In this document: positions 35,312-44,279 of the stretch, in pieces
Layout of the letters: each line of letters opens with the position of its first letter
Position numbering within the stretch: the stretch's first letter is position 1
DNA from: Leptospira sp.
GTDB taxonomy: Bacteria > Spirochaetota > Leptospiria > Leptospirales > Leptospiraceae
Length of the DNA: 64,000 nt
Assembly: GCA_009991425.1 (NCBI GenBank)
Contig: JAACWH010000020.1
Location: 1 to 64,000, forward strand
Direction of reading: 5' to 3'
Notes under the pieces: model-generated
What the model saw: the letters and a program-made list of their open reading frames with translations, nothing else
The model's database searches: none
What the model was told of the DNA's origin: nothing
Program-made: the position numbers and the translations under genes

Positions 35312-38179
35312 ATGTCTCCCAAGAAAGAGTTTATTCCTTATCTTTTGCTATTTGCTGGTGTGTTTTGTCTATTTTCCCTGCTTTCCTTCCAAGAGGCCGA
35401 CTTAGATGGTGCCTTGAATTGGTTTGGAAAATTAGGATTTTATTTTTCCTACGGAGTATTTTTCCTCTTGGGAAAAGCTGGATTCCTTCTAGCAATCGGG
35501 CTTCTGGCCTTGGGAGCAGCAGTCTTTCGCAATAAGGAATTGGATGTACTAGGCAAATTGCTTTTGCTACCCCTTCTTATTCTTTCTGTCTCTATTGCCT
35601 TGGGATTCTTAACAGAAGATGCGGGTAAGGTGGGAGATGCTGGTGGACTTATGGGAATGGCAATGGGCAAGGTCTTGGATTTTACCATTGGAGCTACAGG
35701 TAAGGCTATCCTTACTGCATTTTTATTTACATACTCCCTTTTTGTAATTTTGAAAGATGAGAACCTAGCAACGACTCGAGATAAACTCATAGCAAGATTG
35801 AAAAAGTTTAATTCTATGATAAGTGGCAAATCCAATCAAAAATTGCCCCTAAATTGGATGGATTTAAAATCCTTATTTCAGGCTCCTCTTTTCGGAGATC
35901 AAAATTTGGCTTATTCTAAAGGCTCTAGCGAGGAAGCTCCCTTAGCACCTTGGGAATTGGAAGAAATAACAAAGAAAAAAAACAGCCGCCCCTTTTTCTT
36001 GGAGCAGAAAAGAACTGTGGAAGAAGGACATTCTTCATTTGCAGTTGATAAGAAACCTAATGCAATTCGGGAAATGTTTTTTGGGACAAATAACAAATCA
36101 CCTAATACAGATAACAGCAATCCATCTGCCGTAAATGCCGCGCCAGCTGAAACTAAAAGAAAAGTCTATCCTAGGTATAAGAATACAGATTACTATATAG
36201 GAAATTTTGAAGAAAATCGAATCTATAAATTCCATGGTATGAACCACGAGTTGAAGCGCAAACTTTCTGAGACCAAGGATTCTTCTAGCCTAGGTTTCAA
36301 AATCTTAGATTACCGAACTAAGCCTGAGACAAGAGAACCATCTGATGATTTAGAGCAAAATACTTCCTACAAGAATCTTGTTGTGGATCATTCCGAAAGA
36401 GAGTATTCTAATTATAATGAATCATTCCAAGAATCGGAATCTATTGTAAATTGGGATGAATCTCAATTTGAACCTGTTGATTGGAATGAGGGCATTGTAA
36501 GTTCAGGGATAGATGAATCTGAATATAGAGAAGACTCACAAGAAGATTTTGAATCAGAGAACGAAGAAGAGGACTTCGAAGCTCAGGAAGATTTCGAAGA
36601 AGTTGCTGAGGAAGAATCCCCGACTGTCCAAGCTGAATTGGAGGAAGAAAATGAATCAAAGTGTTTGGATTTTGTTAGAGATTCTATCCGCGCAAATGAA
36701 ACAAAACCAACTAGCAAAAGAGCGAGTCTAGAAGACAGCATCAAAAGTTTTGTTCCCCATGTTTCTTTAAAGAAAGGATATTATATTTCTCCAAAACTAT
36801 TAGGGGCATCTAAGCCAAAGCTCCAACCTCTTGAATCTAAAGCTGATTCTGATAAGGTCGCAAGAAAAATAGAAGAGATCATTTCTCAGTTTGGAATCGA
36901 ATCCAAGGTTGTGTCCATGGAACGAGGTCCCATCATCACGCGTTATGAGCTTACTATTCCTAACGGAGTAAGACTTTCTAAGATTACTTCTCTATCCGAT
37001 GAATTGAAATACTTCTTAGCTGTGACTAATATTCGTATTGTAGCACCTATTCCTGGAAAATCTACAATAGGAATTGAAGTTCCTAATCTGCATAGAGAGG
37101 ATGTGCATTTAACGGAACTTTTGCGAGAATCGACTCTTGCCAAAGTGCAAGGTGGACTGACCATTTGCATAGGAAAAGATATTTCTGGAAAATCAATGAA
37201 TATTGATCTTACCAAACTGCCCCATTTACTTGTAGCAGGAACTACTGGTTCTGGTAAATCGGTCTGTTTGAATTCCATGATCACAAGTTTGATTTTCACC
37301 AGATCCCCTGAGGAACTTCGTTTCATCATGATAGATCCAAAGATGGTAGAGATGACCTTATATGAAGACATTCCTCATCTACTTATGCCAGTAATCACTG
37401 ATCCTAAGAAGGCAACGCGGGCACTTGCTTGGGCCATCCAAGAAATGGAAGCCAGGTATCTTTCGGTTTCCTCATTGAAGTGTAGAGATTTCCAAAGTTA
37501 TAATCAGAAGGTGGAAGACTGGGCGCATAAAAAAGGTTATATGAAAATGCCTTATATCGTAATTTTCATAGATGAGCTTTCGGATCTTATGATGGTCTCT
37601 GGAAGAGATCTAGAAGAGCAGATTACTAGAATTTCTCAGAAATCTAGAGCGGTTGGAATCCATTTGGTTATGGCAACCCAAAGACCAAGTGTTGATGTAA
37701 TCACAGGTCTGATCAAGGCAAACTGTCCTGCGAGGATGGCTTTCCAAGTTGCTCAAAAGACAGATTCTAGAACTATATTGGATGCCAATGGGGCAGAGAG
37801 TCTTCTAGGCAAAGGGGACTTTTTATATCGATCTCCAACAGCTTCTGATCTTGTTCGAGTCCAGGCTCCTTTTGTGAGCGAGTTAGAGATAGAAGGAATT
37901 GTTGAAGAATCTAAGAAATTGGGTCAACCAAGTTATGTAGAAATCAATTTGGATGAGGAAAGCTCCGAATCCTCAGATGCATTTGAGGAAGATGAAAAAT
38001 TAATCGAAGATTCTTGGCGAGTAATCAGCTCAGAAGGGAAGGCTTCTGGATCGCTACTCCAGAGACATCTTCGTATTGGATACAATAAAGCCGCAAGGGT
38101 TATCGAGATTTTGGAGAAACGTGGGATAATCTCTGCCCAAATTGGTTCCAAACCTCGAGAGATTCTGAAACAACTTTAG
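35312..38179 (+). CDS. ftsK: DNA translocase FtsK/SpoIIIE
   Basis: A 955-aa septal DNA pump for chromosome segregation. The N-terminus has four membrane segments (about 8-140). A long linker (about 150-460) is polar and acidic, including [18 protein letters not shown]. The motor follows: alpha/beta RecA-like domain with Walker A GTTGSGKS (643-650), [25 protein letters not shown] (Walker B) and [16 protein letters not shown]. The C-terminal gamma winged helix (about 895-955, [20 protein letters not shown]...[13 protein letters not shown]) is the DNA-orientation reader. It heads a run of plus-strand genes. Confidence 0.97.
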   Translation: MSPKKEFIPYLLLFAGVFCLFSLLSFQEADLDGALNWFGKLGFYFSYGVFFLLGKAGFLLAIGLLALGAAVFRNKELDVLGKLLLLPLLILSVSIALGFLTEDAGKVGDAGGLMGMAMGKVLDFTIGATGKAILTAFLFTYSLFVILKDENLATTRDKLIARLKKFNSMISGKSNQKLPLNWMDLKSLFQAPLFGDQNLAYSKGSSEEAPLAPWELEEITKKKNSRPFFLEQKRTVEEGHSSFAVDKKPNAIREMFFGTNNKSPNTDNSNPSAVNAAPAETKRKVYPRYKNTDYYIGNFEENRIYKFHGMNHELKRKLSETKDSSSLGFKILDYRTKPETREPSDDLEQNTSYKNLVVDHSEREYSNYNESFQESESIVNWDESQFEPVDWNEGIVSSGIDESEYREDSQEDFESENEEEDFEAQEDFEEVAEEESPTVQAELEEENESKCLDFVRDSIRANETKPTSKRASLEDSIKSFVPHVSLKKGYYISPKLLGASKPKLQPLESKADSDKVARKIEEIISQFGIESKVVSMERGPIITRYELTIPNGVRLSKITSLSDELKYFLAVTNIRIVAPIPGKSTIGIEVPNLHREDVHLTELLRESTLAKVQGGLTICIGKDISGKSMNIDLTKLPHLLVAGTTGSGKSVCLNSMITSLIFTRSPEELRFIMIDPKMVEMTLYEDIPHLLMPVITDPKKATRALAWAIQEMEARYLSVSSLKCRDFQSYNQKVEDWAHKKGYMKMPYIVIFIDELSDLMMVSGRDLEEQITRISQKSRAVGIHLVMATQRPSVDVITGLIKANCPARMAFQVAQKTDSRTILDANGAESLLGKGDFLYRSPTASDLVRVQAPFVSELEIEGIVEESKKLGQPSYVEINLDEESSESSDAFEEDEKLIEDSWRVISSEGKASGSLLQRHLRIGYNKAARVIEILEKRGIISAQIGSKPREILKQL

Positions 38180-38249
38180 GAAATGGGAATTATTACTAGC
38201 TTGGATGTCCATTTTCTGGACTATAGTCATTTTAGAGGAAAATTTCTCA

Positions 38250-38981
38250 GTGAATTCATCTAAGATCCGCTTATCATTCACCTTTGCAATAGCAATCATA
38301 CTTTTATCTTCTGCAATGATAGCAGAAGAGGAAAAGCCGTCTCATAATTGGCATTCTCCTTCAGAAGTTGTTAAGAAAGTTAAGAAAAAATTTACAGAAA
38401 TCAAATCGTATTCTGCTGATTTTAAAATAACCACAACAGAAGGCAAATCCACTCGTAATATGAATGGAACCTGCCTTTATAAAAAAGACGGAAAGATTCG
38501 TTATGATTTTTCATCACCAGAAGGTGATGCTATTGTTTCTGACGGAAAGACTTTATGGATTTACATCAAAAAGTTAGGTGCTGTTGGTAAACAAGACTTG
38601 GAATTGGATAAGAAAAATTCTTCAGGCCCAGTCTTCACTTCGGCTTCACCAGAAGGCTTGAACAGACTCTTTCGAAAATACCATTATAAATTTGATACAA
38701 CAACTCAACCCCGCCAAATCGATGATAAAGATCCAACTCTTTATTTCGTATTAGCCTTAGACCAAAGAGAGAAAATTGGCGGATTTGAGAAAATGACCTT
38801 GTATATAGATTCCACTTCTTATCTAGTTCGGAAGGCAACAGCCTATGATGGACGAGGCAAAGAAACCAATATTAGCTTTTCAAATATGGATTTGAATCGT
38901 GAGATTGAAGATGGATTATTTAATTTTCATATAAGCGGGAATGCGAAAATCGTAAACAACCCCTTAGTCTCAGAAGACTGA
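38250..38981 (+). CDS. LolA-like outer-membrane lipoprotein carrier
   Basis: A 243-aa periplasmic protein. The start is set at GTG 38250 because AGAGGA lies 10 bases upstream and a normal signal peptide follows ([23 protein letters not shown]); the longer frame from 38205 would add an unlikely N-terminus. The mature part shows the LolA pattern: [51 protein letters not shown] and ITLY-like late strands ([19 protein letters not shown]). It should carry lipoproteins from the inner to the outer membrane, which suits an organism with so many lipoproteins. LolB and LolCDE are not in the window. Confidence 0.85.
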   Translation: MNSSKIRLSFTFAIAIILLSSAMIAEEEKPSHNWHSPSEVVKKVKKKFTEIKSYSADFKITTTEGKSTRNMNGTCLYKKDGKIRYDFSSPEGDAIVSDGKTLWIYIKKLGAVGKQDLELDKKNSSGPVFTSASPEGLNRLFRKYHYKFDTTTQPRQIDDKDPTLYFVLALDQREKIGGFEKMTLYIDSTSYLVRKATAYDGRGKETNISFSNMDLNREIEDGLFNFHISGNAKIVNNPLVSED

Positions 38982-39001
38982 GTTAAACTAGGAGTATAGC
39001 A

Positions 39002-40108
39002 TTGAATCAAAAGAGAGTAGGACAGATTCTCAAAGAAGCACGAGAAGAAAAAAAGCTTACAGTTAAAGAAGTAGCTAAAGACACAAATATTTCTATGAAA
39101 TATATTATTGCTCTTGAGACAGAAGACTACGGTCAATTTCCAGCTGAAACATTTGCACTTGGATTTCTTAAAAATTACGCAACCTATCTTAAGTTAGATA
39201 ATGGTATGCTTATGAATCTTTATAGAGGAGAGCAGATTGAAGAATCTCAGGCTCCCTTAGAAGAATTAACCAAGCCGACATCTTCAACTCTTATTGACAA
39301 AAACCAAATGATGACTTTCGTTTCCATCTTTTTGATTTTTGTAGCAGTTTATATAGCTTATCTTTCTTTTTCTGATTCTTCTGGAATCTCGGAAGACCAA
39401 TTGAATTCTGATACTACAAATGTTGCGGATAAGGATCTTATGATACCAGCATCCATCCAATTTGTAAATCAATCTCTGCCTGAAGGAACTTCCGTGCCTT
39501 TTATTCTCACAGAAGAAAGGGGAGTTAGCTTTTCTGTTAGCAACCAACAGTGTAAGATTTTTATTAAATCTGTACAAGAGGGTCGAGATGCGGATAAAAA
39601 TAAGGCGGAAATTGGATTTAATATTTTTCCAGAAAAGGAAGTCTATACTTTCAAAACTATGGTGGGAGAAGAAACCATCCTCAATCCAAAAATTTCTGAA
39701 CTTACCAATCTTAGAAGAGACATTCGTATCTATACCCAAGCTGTAACAGAAAAATCTGCCAAAGTTCTTGTGACTCTTGGTCAAGAAAGAGAAGGCGTTG
39801 TTGCCAAACCTATGGGAGATGTTCCCATCCAAGTTACTTTACTATTCAATAAAAATTCCTATGTTGAGTTTATCATTGATGGACAGGCTGGAGAACGCGG
39901 TATAGTTGCCTCCGGTGATCTAAAAACCTTAGAAGCCAGAGACCGTCTTGAGATTAAAGTCGGTGACGGTGGTGCTGTAGAAATGATACAAAATGGTAAA
40001 GAAAAAGTCCTACTGGGTAAGCCTGGTAAACTTGTGAAAAAGATTTTTGTTCGAACACAGAATCCTTACGATAGCACTCAGTCCATCATCAAAGAACTCG
40101 GAGAATAA
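39002..40108 (+). CDS. RodZ-like helix-turn-helix membrane protein
   Basis: A 368-aa protein starting with TTG after AGGAG (38990-38994). The N-terminal Xre-type helix-turn-helix (about 4-70: VGQILKEAREEKKLTVKEVA...YIIALETEDYGQFPAETFALGFLKNYATYL) is typical of RodZ. One membrane segment (about 100-120) follows, then a periplasmic part with a C-terminal beta domain (VEFIIDGQAGERGIVASGDLKTLEARDRLEIKVGD) like the DUF4115 domain. RodZ links MreB to the wall-synthesis machinery and helps set cell shape. The gene is between lolA-like and rimO, 20 bases after the former. Confidence 0.87.
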   Translation: MNQKRVGQILKEAREEKKLTVKEVAKDTNISMKYIIALETEDYGQFPAETFALGFLKNYATYLKLDNGMLMNLYRGEQIEESQAPLEELTKPTSSTLIDKNQMMTFVSIFLIFVAVYIAYLSFSDSSGISEDQLNSDTTNVADKDLMIPASIQFVNQSLPEGTSVPFILTEERGVSFSVSNQQCKIFIKSVQEGRDADKNKAEIGFNIFPEKEVYTFKTMVGEETILNPKISELTNLRRDIRIYTQAVTEKSAKVLVTLGQEREGVVAKPMGDVPIQVTLLFNKNSYVEFIIDGQAGERGIVASGDLKTLEARDRLEIKVGDGGAVEMIQNGKEKVLLGKPGKLVKKIFVRTQNPYDSTQSIIKELGE

Positions 40109-40113
40109 TTTCA

Positions 40114-41445
40114 GTGGAGAATTCCAGGAAGTCATTCTACATAACGACCCTGGGTTGTCCAAAAAATACTGCTGACTCGGCAAGCATACACCAATCTCTT
40201 CTGGAAGAAGGTCTTCAGCCTTCCCTAAGTCCAGAAGATAGCGATTTTCATTTTATCAATTCTTGTACCTTCATTCAATCTGCAACTGAAGAAACCATCC
40301 AGACTATTCTAACTGCGGGAGAAATTAAGAAATCCCGTGACCAGAAGCTAATCGTTGTTGGTTGCTTTTCCCAGAGATACCCTGATGCCATCCAAGACGA
40401 TATGCCTGAGGTGGATTTACTTTTTGGAACAGGGAAATACAAGGAAGCGGGTAAAATTCTAAAAGAACATTTTCCTTTGGACTTTGGAAATCAAAAAGAA
40501 TTCAACAAGGAAATGCTTTCTAAACTTAGCGTAGATGGTATCGTTGAAAATTACTCGAAGCCATATTCTTACGTTAAGATTTCCGATGGCTGCAATCGTG
40601 GTTGTGCATTTTGTATCATTCCCTCTCTTCGAGGTAAGTTCCAAGATTCAACAGAAGCTGATATTATTTCCCAGACTCAAAGAGCACTTCTTTCAGGTGC
40701 AAAAGAAATCTGTCTGGTATCCCAGGATACCATCTACTACAACAGATCCGAAGAAAAACTTGCTGATCTACTTAAGAAACTTTCTGGAATGAAGGGACTT
40801 GAAATCCTCAGACCACTCTATCTCTATCCTGATAAGAAAACCTATAGATTGTTAGACTATTTTTCAGAGATTCCTAAACTTGCTCCTTATCTAGAAAGCC
40901 CCTTACAGCATGTATCCGAACGAGTTCTAAAAAGTATGAACCGTTCTGGTGATTTTGAATTCTTCAAAGACTTATACAATAAGGCTAGAGAAGTGATGCC
41001 AGGTCTTGAGATTCGAACTTCGTTTATCATGGGATTTCCTGGTGAAAAAGCGGAAGATGTAGATATGGTTCTTCGCTTCTTAGAAGAGGTAAAACCTGAA
41101 AAAGTAAACTTGTTTCCATACTCTCCCCAAGAAGGAACCAAGGGACTTGGCATGAAGGGAAAGCCAGCTGACAGAGAAATCGCTCGTAGAGTGAATCTGG
41201 TTCGAGAACTACATCTCACAAATTTAGAAACTATACACCAAGAACGCCTCGGAAAAACCTATGCTGCTATCGTTGATGAAAAAGCAGAAGATGGGATATG
41301 GGTTGTTAGACGATTCCAAGATGCGCCAGAAATCGACGAGATTGTTTTTGTCGAATCAGATTCCTTGAAAGTAGGAGATATCGGTAAGGTTCTCATTGAT
41401 TCCTACCAAGAATACGATATGACAGGAAGCTGGGTGGAGTCTTGA
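40114..41445 (+). CDS. rimO: Ribosomal protein S12 methylthiotransferase
   Basis: Radical-SAM enzyme that methylthiolates the conserved Asp of ribosomal protein S12. The 443-aa protein has the UPF0004 domain with three cluster cysteines (TTLGCPKN, FINSCTFI, VVGCFSQRYP), the radical-SAM core SDGCNRGCAFCIIPSLRGKF (CX3CX2C), and a C-terminal TRAM domain. IIPSLRGKF and the lack of MiaB-type features favour RimO over MiaB. The start is GTG at 40114 with GGAG about 10 bases upstream, 5 bases after the RodZ-like gene. Confidence 0.94.
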   Translation: MENSRKSFYITTLGCPKNTADSASIHQSLLEEGLQPSLSPEDSDFHFINSCTFIQSATEETIQTILTAGEIKKSRDQKLIVVGCFSQRYPDAIQDDMPEVDLLFGTGKYKEAGKILKEHFPLDFGNQKEFNKEMLSKLSVDGIVENYSKPYSYVKISDGCNRGCAFCIIPSLRGKFQDSTEADIISQTQRALLSGAKEICLVSQDTIYYNRSEEKLADLLKKLSGMKGLEILRPLYLYPDKKTYRLLDYFSEIPKLAPYLESPLQHVSERVLKSMNRSGDFEFFKDLYNKAREVMPGLEIRTSFIMGFPGEKAEDVDMVLRFLEEVKPEKVNLFPYSPQEGTKGLGMKGKPADREIARRVNLVRELHLTNLETIHQERLGKTYAAIVDEKAEDGIWVVRRFQDAPEIDEIVFVESDSLKVGDIGKVLIDSYQEYDMTGSWVES

Positions 41446-41446
41446 G

Positions 41447-42208
41447 ATGGATGAGCTAAAGAAAAATTTCAATCTACCCAATGCTTTAACTCTACTTAGA
41501 GTTTTGAGTCTGCCGATTTTTATATATTTTTTATTTCAGAAAGAATTAGTGTTTCAGATTTGGGCATTTTTTATTTTTGCTTTAGCGTCTATTACGGATT
41601 TGGTGGATGGGTATCTTGCCAGAAAATGGAACCAAGAAACCGAATTTGGCAAATTTCTAGATCCACTTGCTGATAAATTCCTAGTGATAGGAGCCTTTAC
41701 TACTTTTTTATTTCTTCATATGCAGATTGAACTTTGGATGGTTCTGGTTGTAATTTTACGGGATATGATCATTACCATTCTAAGATGGCTTGCTATTAGA
41801 GAAGGATTCTCTCTTCGCACCACTATGATGGGCAAGGTTAAGACTGCATTCCAAATGGGAACTATCTTGATTATACTTATTATCTTTATGCTGATTTCAG
41901 GTCCAAGAAGAGCTATGATCAATGATATCTATTCTATGGGCATAGAAAACGGTCTAACAACCTTTCAAATAGCTGCACAGAATTTTTCGCAATTTTTAAC
42001 TGAATGGAATAGCAATTCAGGAATGAATCTCCAACAATTCTTCAATAGGATTGCTAGTTTTCTTCCGTATTTTGGAATGCTAATTACTACTATCATTACA
42101 CTTTTATCAGGTCTTCGATACATGGTATCGAACTCAAGGTTATTAAAACCAAAACATATAATCATCGCTATACGAGGAAACCATGCAAGCCAAAGACATT
42201 CTTCATAA
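41447..42208 (+). CDS. pgsA: CDP-diacylglycerol-glycerol-3-phosphate 3-phosphatidyltransferase
   Basis: Makes phosphatidylglycerol phosphate from CDP-diacylglycerol, the committed step to phosphatidylglycerol and cardiolipin. The CDP-alcohol phosphatidyltransferase signature DGx2ARx8Gx3Dx3D is complete: DGYLARKWNQETEFGKFLDP followed by LAD. Several membrane helices are present. At 253 aa it is longer than most PgsA (about 180-200); the extra part is a loop (about 150-190, DIYSMGIENGLTTFQIAAQN) and a C-terminal tail (RLLKPKHIIIAIRGNHASQRHSS) that runs 26 bases into trpD. Confidence 0.92.
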   Translation: MDELKKNFNLPNALTLLRVLSLPIFIYFLFQKELVFQIWAFFIFALASITDLVDGYLARKWNQETEFGKFLDPLADKFLVIGAFTTFLFLHMQIELWMVLVVILRDMIITILRWLAIREGFSLRTTMMGKVKTAFQMGTILIILIIFMLISGPRRAMINDIYSMGIENGLTTFQIAAQNFSQFLTEWNSNSGMNLQQFFNRIASFLPYFGMLITTIITLLSGLRYMVSNSRLLKPKHIIIAIRGNHASQRHSS

Positions 42209-43196
42209 AGTTGCAAGTGGACAAGACATCAACCGTGATGAAGCTAGATCTTTTCTAGGCTTTGTTATGCGAGGTGAGGTATCCGAGATCGTTCTCGCTG
42301 CTTTTCTAGCTGCTATGAAAGTAAAAGGTGAGACTGGTGAGGAAATATTAGGTTTTGCTCAGGCTATGAAAAAGGCAGCTGTTGCTCCCAAGACATCTCA
42401 ATGGGATTACCCAGTGATTGACACCTGTGGCACAGGGGGAGACGGAAAAGGAAGCATTAATGTATCGACACTTTCTGCCTTAACTCTTGCTTCTATGGGA
42501 GTCAAGGTCGCAAAGCATGGCAATAGATCCGTATCTTCTGTATCTGGTTCGAGTGATCTGCTATCTAGTTTAGGAATCCCACTTGATATGAGCCATGAAG
42601 AAGTTGAATCAAGATTTCTTCATACTGGTTTTGCATTTCTTTTTGCACCTGCTTGGCATCCAGCGATGAAATTCGCAGTAAATGTAAGAAAAGAACTTGG
42701 CATGCGTACATTCTTTAACTTGATTGGGCCACTGAGCAATCCTTTCCACCCTAGCCATCAAATTATTGGAGTTTTTTCTAAAGACTGGATAGACAGAGTT
42801 GCCTTTGCCTTATCTGAATTAGGAATTAAATCGGGCTTGGTCTGTCATTCTAGAGATGGGCTAGATGAATTTTCAGTTTTTGGAATTACAGACTATTGTT
42901 TTTTTAAAAATAAAAAAATGACTTATGGTGAGTTCGATCCTAAAGTAATCAATCTTCCTAAATTAAATCCAAATGAAATTTATATTTCTACGCCTGAAAA
43001 AGCCTTAGAAGTATCTAGACGAATCATCAATGGTGAAGATCTTTCGGGAACACATCTAGTTGCACTAAACGCAGGAGCCGCTTTATGGGTATTGGAAAAG
43101 GCAGAAAGCATAGAAATGGGTTATAAATTAGCTTTAAAAGAGATTTTAAATAAAAAGGTTGCTCAATTCGCAAGTGAGATTTTGCTTTTAAAATAG
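42183..43196 (+). CDS. trpD: Anthranilate phosphoribosyltransferase
   Basis: Tryptophan pathway enzyme joining anthranilate and PRPP. The 337-aa protein has DTCGTGGDGKGSINVSTLSA (PRPP loop), KHGNRSVSSVSGSSDLL, NVRKELGMRTFFNLIGPLSNP and GLDEFS. The ATG follows GAGGAAA and lies inside the end of pgsA (26-base overlap). Other trp genes are absent, so the gene is separated from its pathway. It is followed 2 bases later by yajC. Confidence 0.96.
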   Translation: MQAKDILHKVASGQDINRDEARSFLGFVMRGEVSEIVLAAFLAAMKVKGETGEEILGFAQAMKKAAVAPKTSQWDYPVIDTCGTGGDGKGSINVSTLSALTLASMGVKVAKHGNRSVSSVSGSSDLLSSLGIPLDMSHEEVESRFLHTGFAFLFAPAWHPAMKFAVNVRKELGMRTFFNLIGPLSNPFHPSHQIIGVFSKDWIDRVAFALSELGIKSGLVCHSRDGLDEFSVFGITDYCFFKNKKMTYGEFDPKVINLPKLNPNEIYISTPEKALEVSRRIINGEDLSGTHLVALNAGAALWVLEKAESIEMGYKLALKEILNKKVAQFASEILLLK

Positions 43197-43198
43197 GT

Positions 43199-43522
43199 AT
43201 GCAAATAAATTCAGCAATTAGTTTAATTCTCGCCCAAGCGGGCAAAGATGGCGGATCCCCTTTTGGAACGCTTATGTTAATCCCGATCATGCTCGTGGTA
43301 ATGTATTTTTTAGTGATACGTCCTCAAAGAAATGAAGAAAAGAAACGAAAAGAGATGATAGGTTCCTTGACCAAAGGCGACAATGTTGTCACCTCCAGTG
43401 GAATTCATGGAAAAGTAGTCGAAGTTCGTGAGGCAGAGCAGGCAGTTGTTCTCGCAGTAGCTGCGAATACGAATGTTACTTTCACATCGAATTCTATTCT
43501 TTCTAAGAAAGAGACTACTTAA
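43199..43522 (+). CDS. yajC: Preprotein translocase accessory subunit YajC
   Basis: A 107-aa single-span membrane protein of the SecDF-YajC complex. One membrane helix (TLMLIPIMLVVMYFLVIRPQ) is followed by NEEKKRKEMIGSLTKGDNVVTSSGIHGKVVEV, the family signature. secD and secF lie downstream after one extra gene. Confidence 0.96.
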   Translation: MQINSAISLILAQAGKDGGSPFGTLMLIPIMLVVMYFLVIRPQRNEEKKRKEMIGSLTKGDNVVTSSGIHGKVVEVREAEQAVVLAVAANTNVTFTSNSILSKKETT

Positions 43523-43527
43523 TTCCT

Positions 43528-44250
43528 ATGAATAAATCTTGGGTATCAAATGTCATAATAATTCTCATTATGGGAATTGTTGTGCCATCTTTTGCACAAG
43601 ATTCTAACGATGGTTTGGATTTTCTTGATAAGGTGGAAAATATTAAGATACCAATTGAAAAGGAGCCAGTCCAAAAGACTGCTCCAAAATCAACCAAAAC
43701 TACGGTTAGCACTACAAGCTCCAAGACTGCACCAACGCCTAAGAAAACTACATCGACAACCAAAAAGTCTACAGCCTCCACTGCAAAAAAAACAACTACA
43801 CCAACAGTAAAAAAAACATCTCCCATTTCTAGTTCATTAAGTAGTAGTTCATCAAAATCATCTACCTCTACTTCACAAAAAGAATCTTCTCAGGAAGACA
43901 ATACTTTAGATGTAGAAACGACTTCAAGCTTAGAGTCTGCTGAGTGGATTGATGATTCTATGGCAATGAATCCTGACTACCTTCCAGGATTTGTGGGAGA
44001 ACTTCCTACGGATGAAAGCAATTCTCAATCCGAACAAAAAGAAGAATCTGATTCTGCCAAAATTCATCCCTTGCCTCAGATTACAGGTAATTATAGCATA
44101 TGGAATTCTTTTGTAGAATTTCTTTCAAAATACCAAAAGGCATTTTATATATTTGGAATTTTAATTCTATTTGGTGTGTATAGACTGCGATCAGGCAGTT
44201 CCTCTTCTTCTCGTAAGTCTTCACCGACCATTAGAAGAATGAGACGTTAA
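43528..44250 (+). CDS. Membrane protein with Thr/Ser/Lys-rich linker in the yajC-secDF operon
   Basis: A 240-aa protein of unknown family between yajC and secD. It has an N-terminal signal (VSNVIIILIMGIVVPSFAQ), a low-complexity Thr/Ser/Lys/Pro linker (about 48-130; TTVSTTSSKTAPTPKKTTST), an acidic segment (EWIDDSMAMNPDYLPGFVGE) and one C-terminal membrane helix (YQKAFYIFGILILFGVYRLR) followed by a basic Ser/Arg tail. The layout is exported, spanning the periplasm, with the C-terminus likely in the cytoplasm. Its position suggests a role in protein secretion, but no domain supports a function. The gene ends 29 bases before secD. Confidence 0.72.
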   Translation: MNKSWVSNVIIILIMGIVVPSFAQDSNDGLDFLDKVENIKIPIEKEPVQKTAPKSTKTTVSTTSSKTAPTPKKTTSTTKKSTASTAKKTTTPTVKKTSPISSSLSSSSSKSSTSTSQKESSQEDNTLDVETTSSLESAEWIDDSMAMNPDYLPGFVGELPTDESNSQSEQKEESDSAKIHPLPQITGNYSIWNSFVEFLSKYQKAFYIFGILILFGVYRLRSGSSSSSRKSSPTIRRMRR

Positions 44251-44279
44251 AAATTATTAATAAAAACTAGGAGTGGAAA

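Noticed and set aside
43515..43826. Minus-strand frame opposite the Thr/Lys-rich linker, rich in Val/Phe
   Set aside because: It is a mirror of the low-complexity plus-strand coding region; hydrophobicity arises from the reverse complement of Lys/Thr codons and no start signal is seen.
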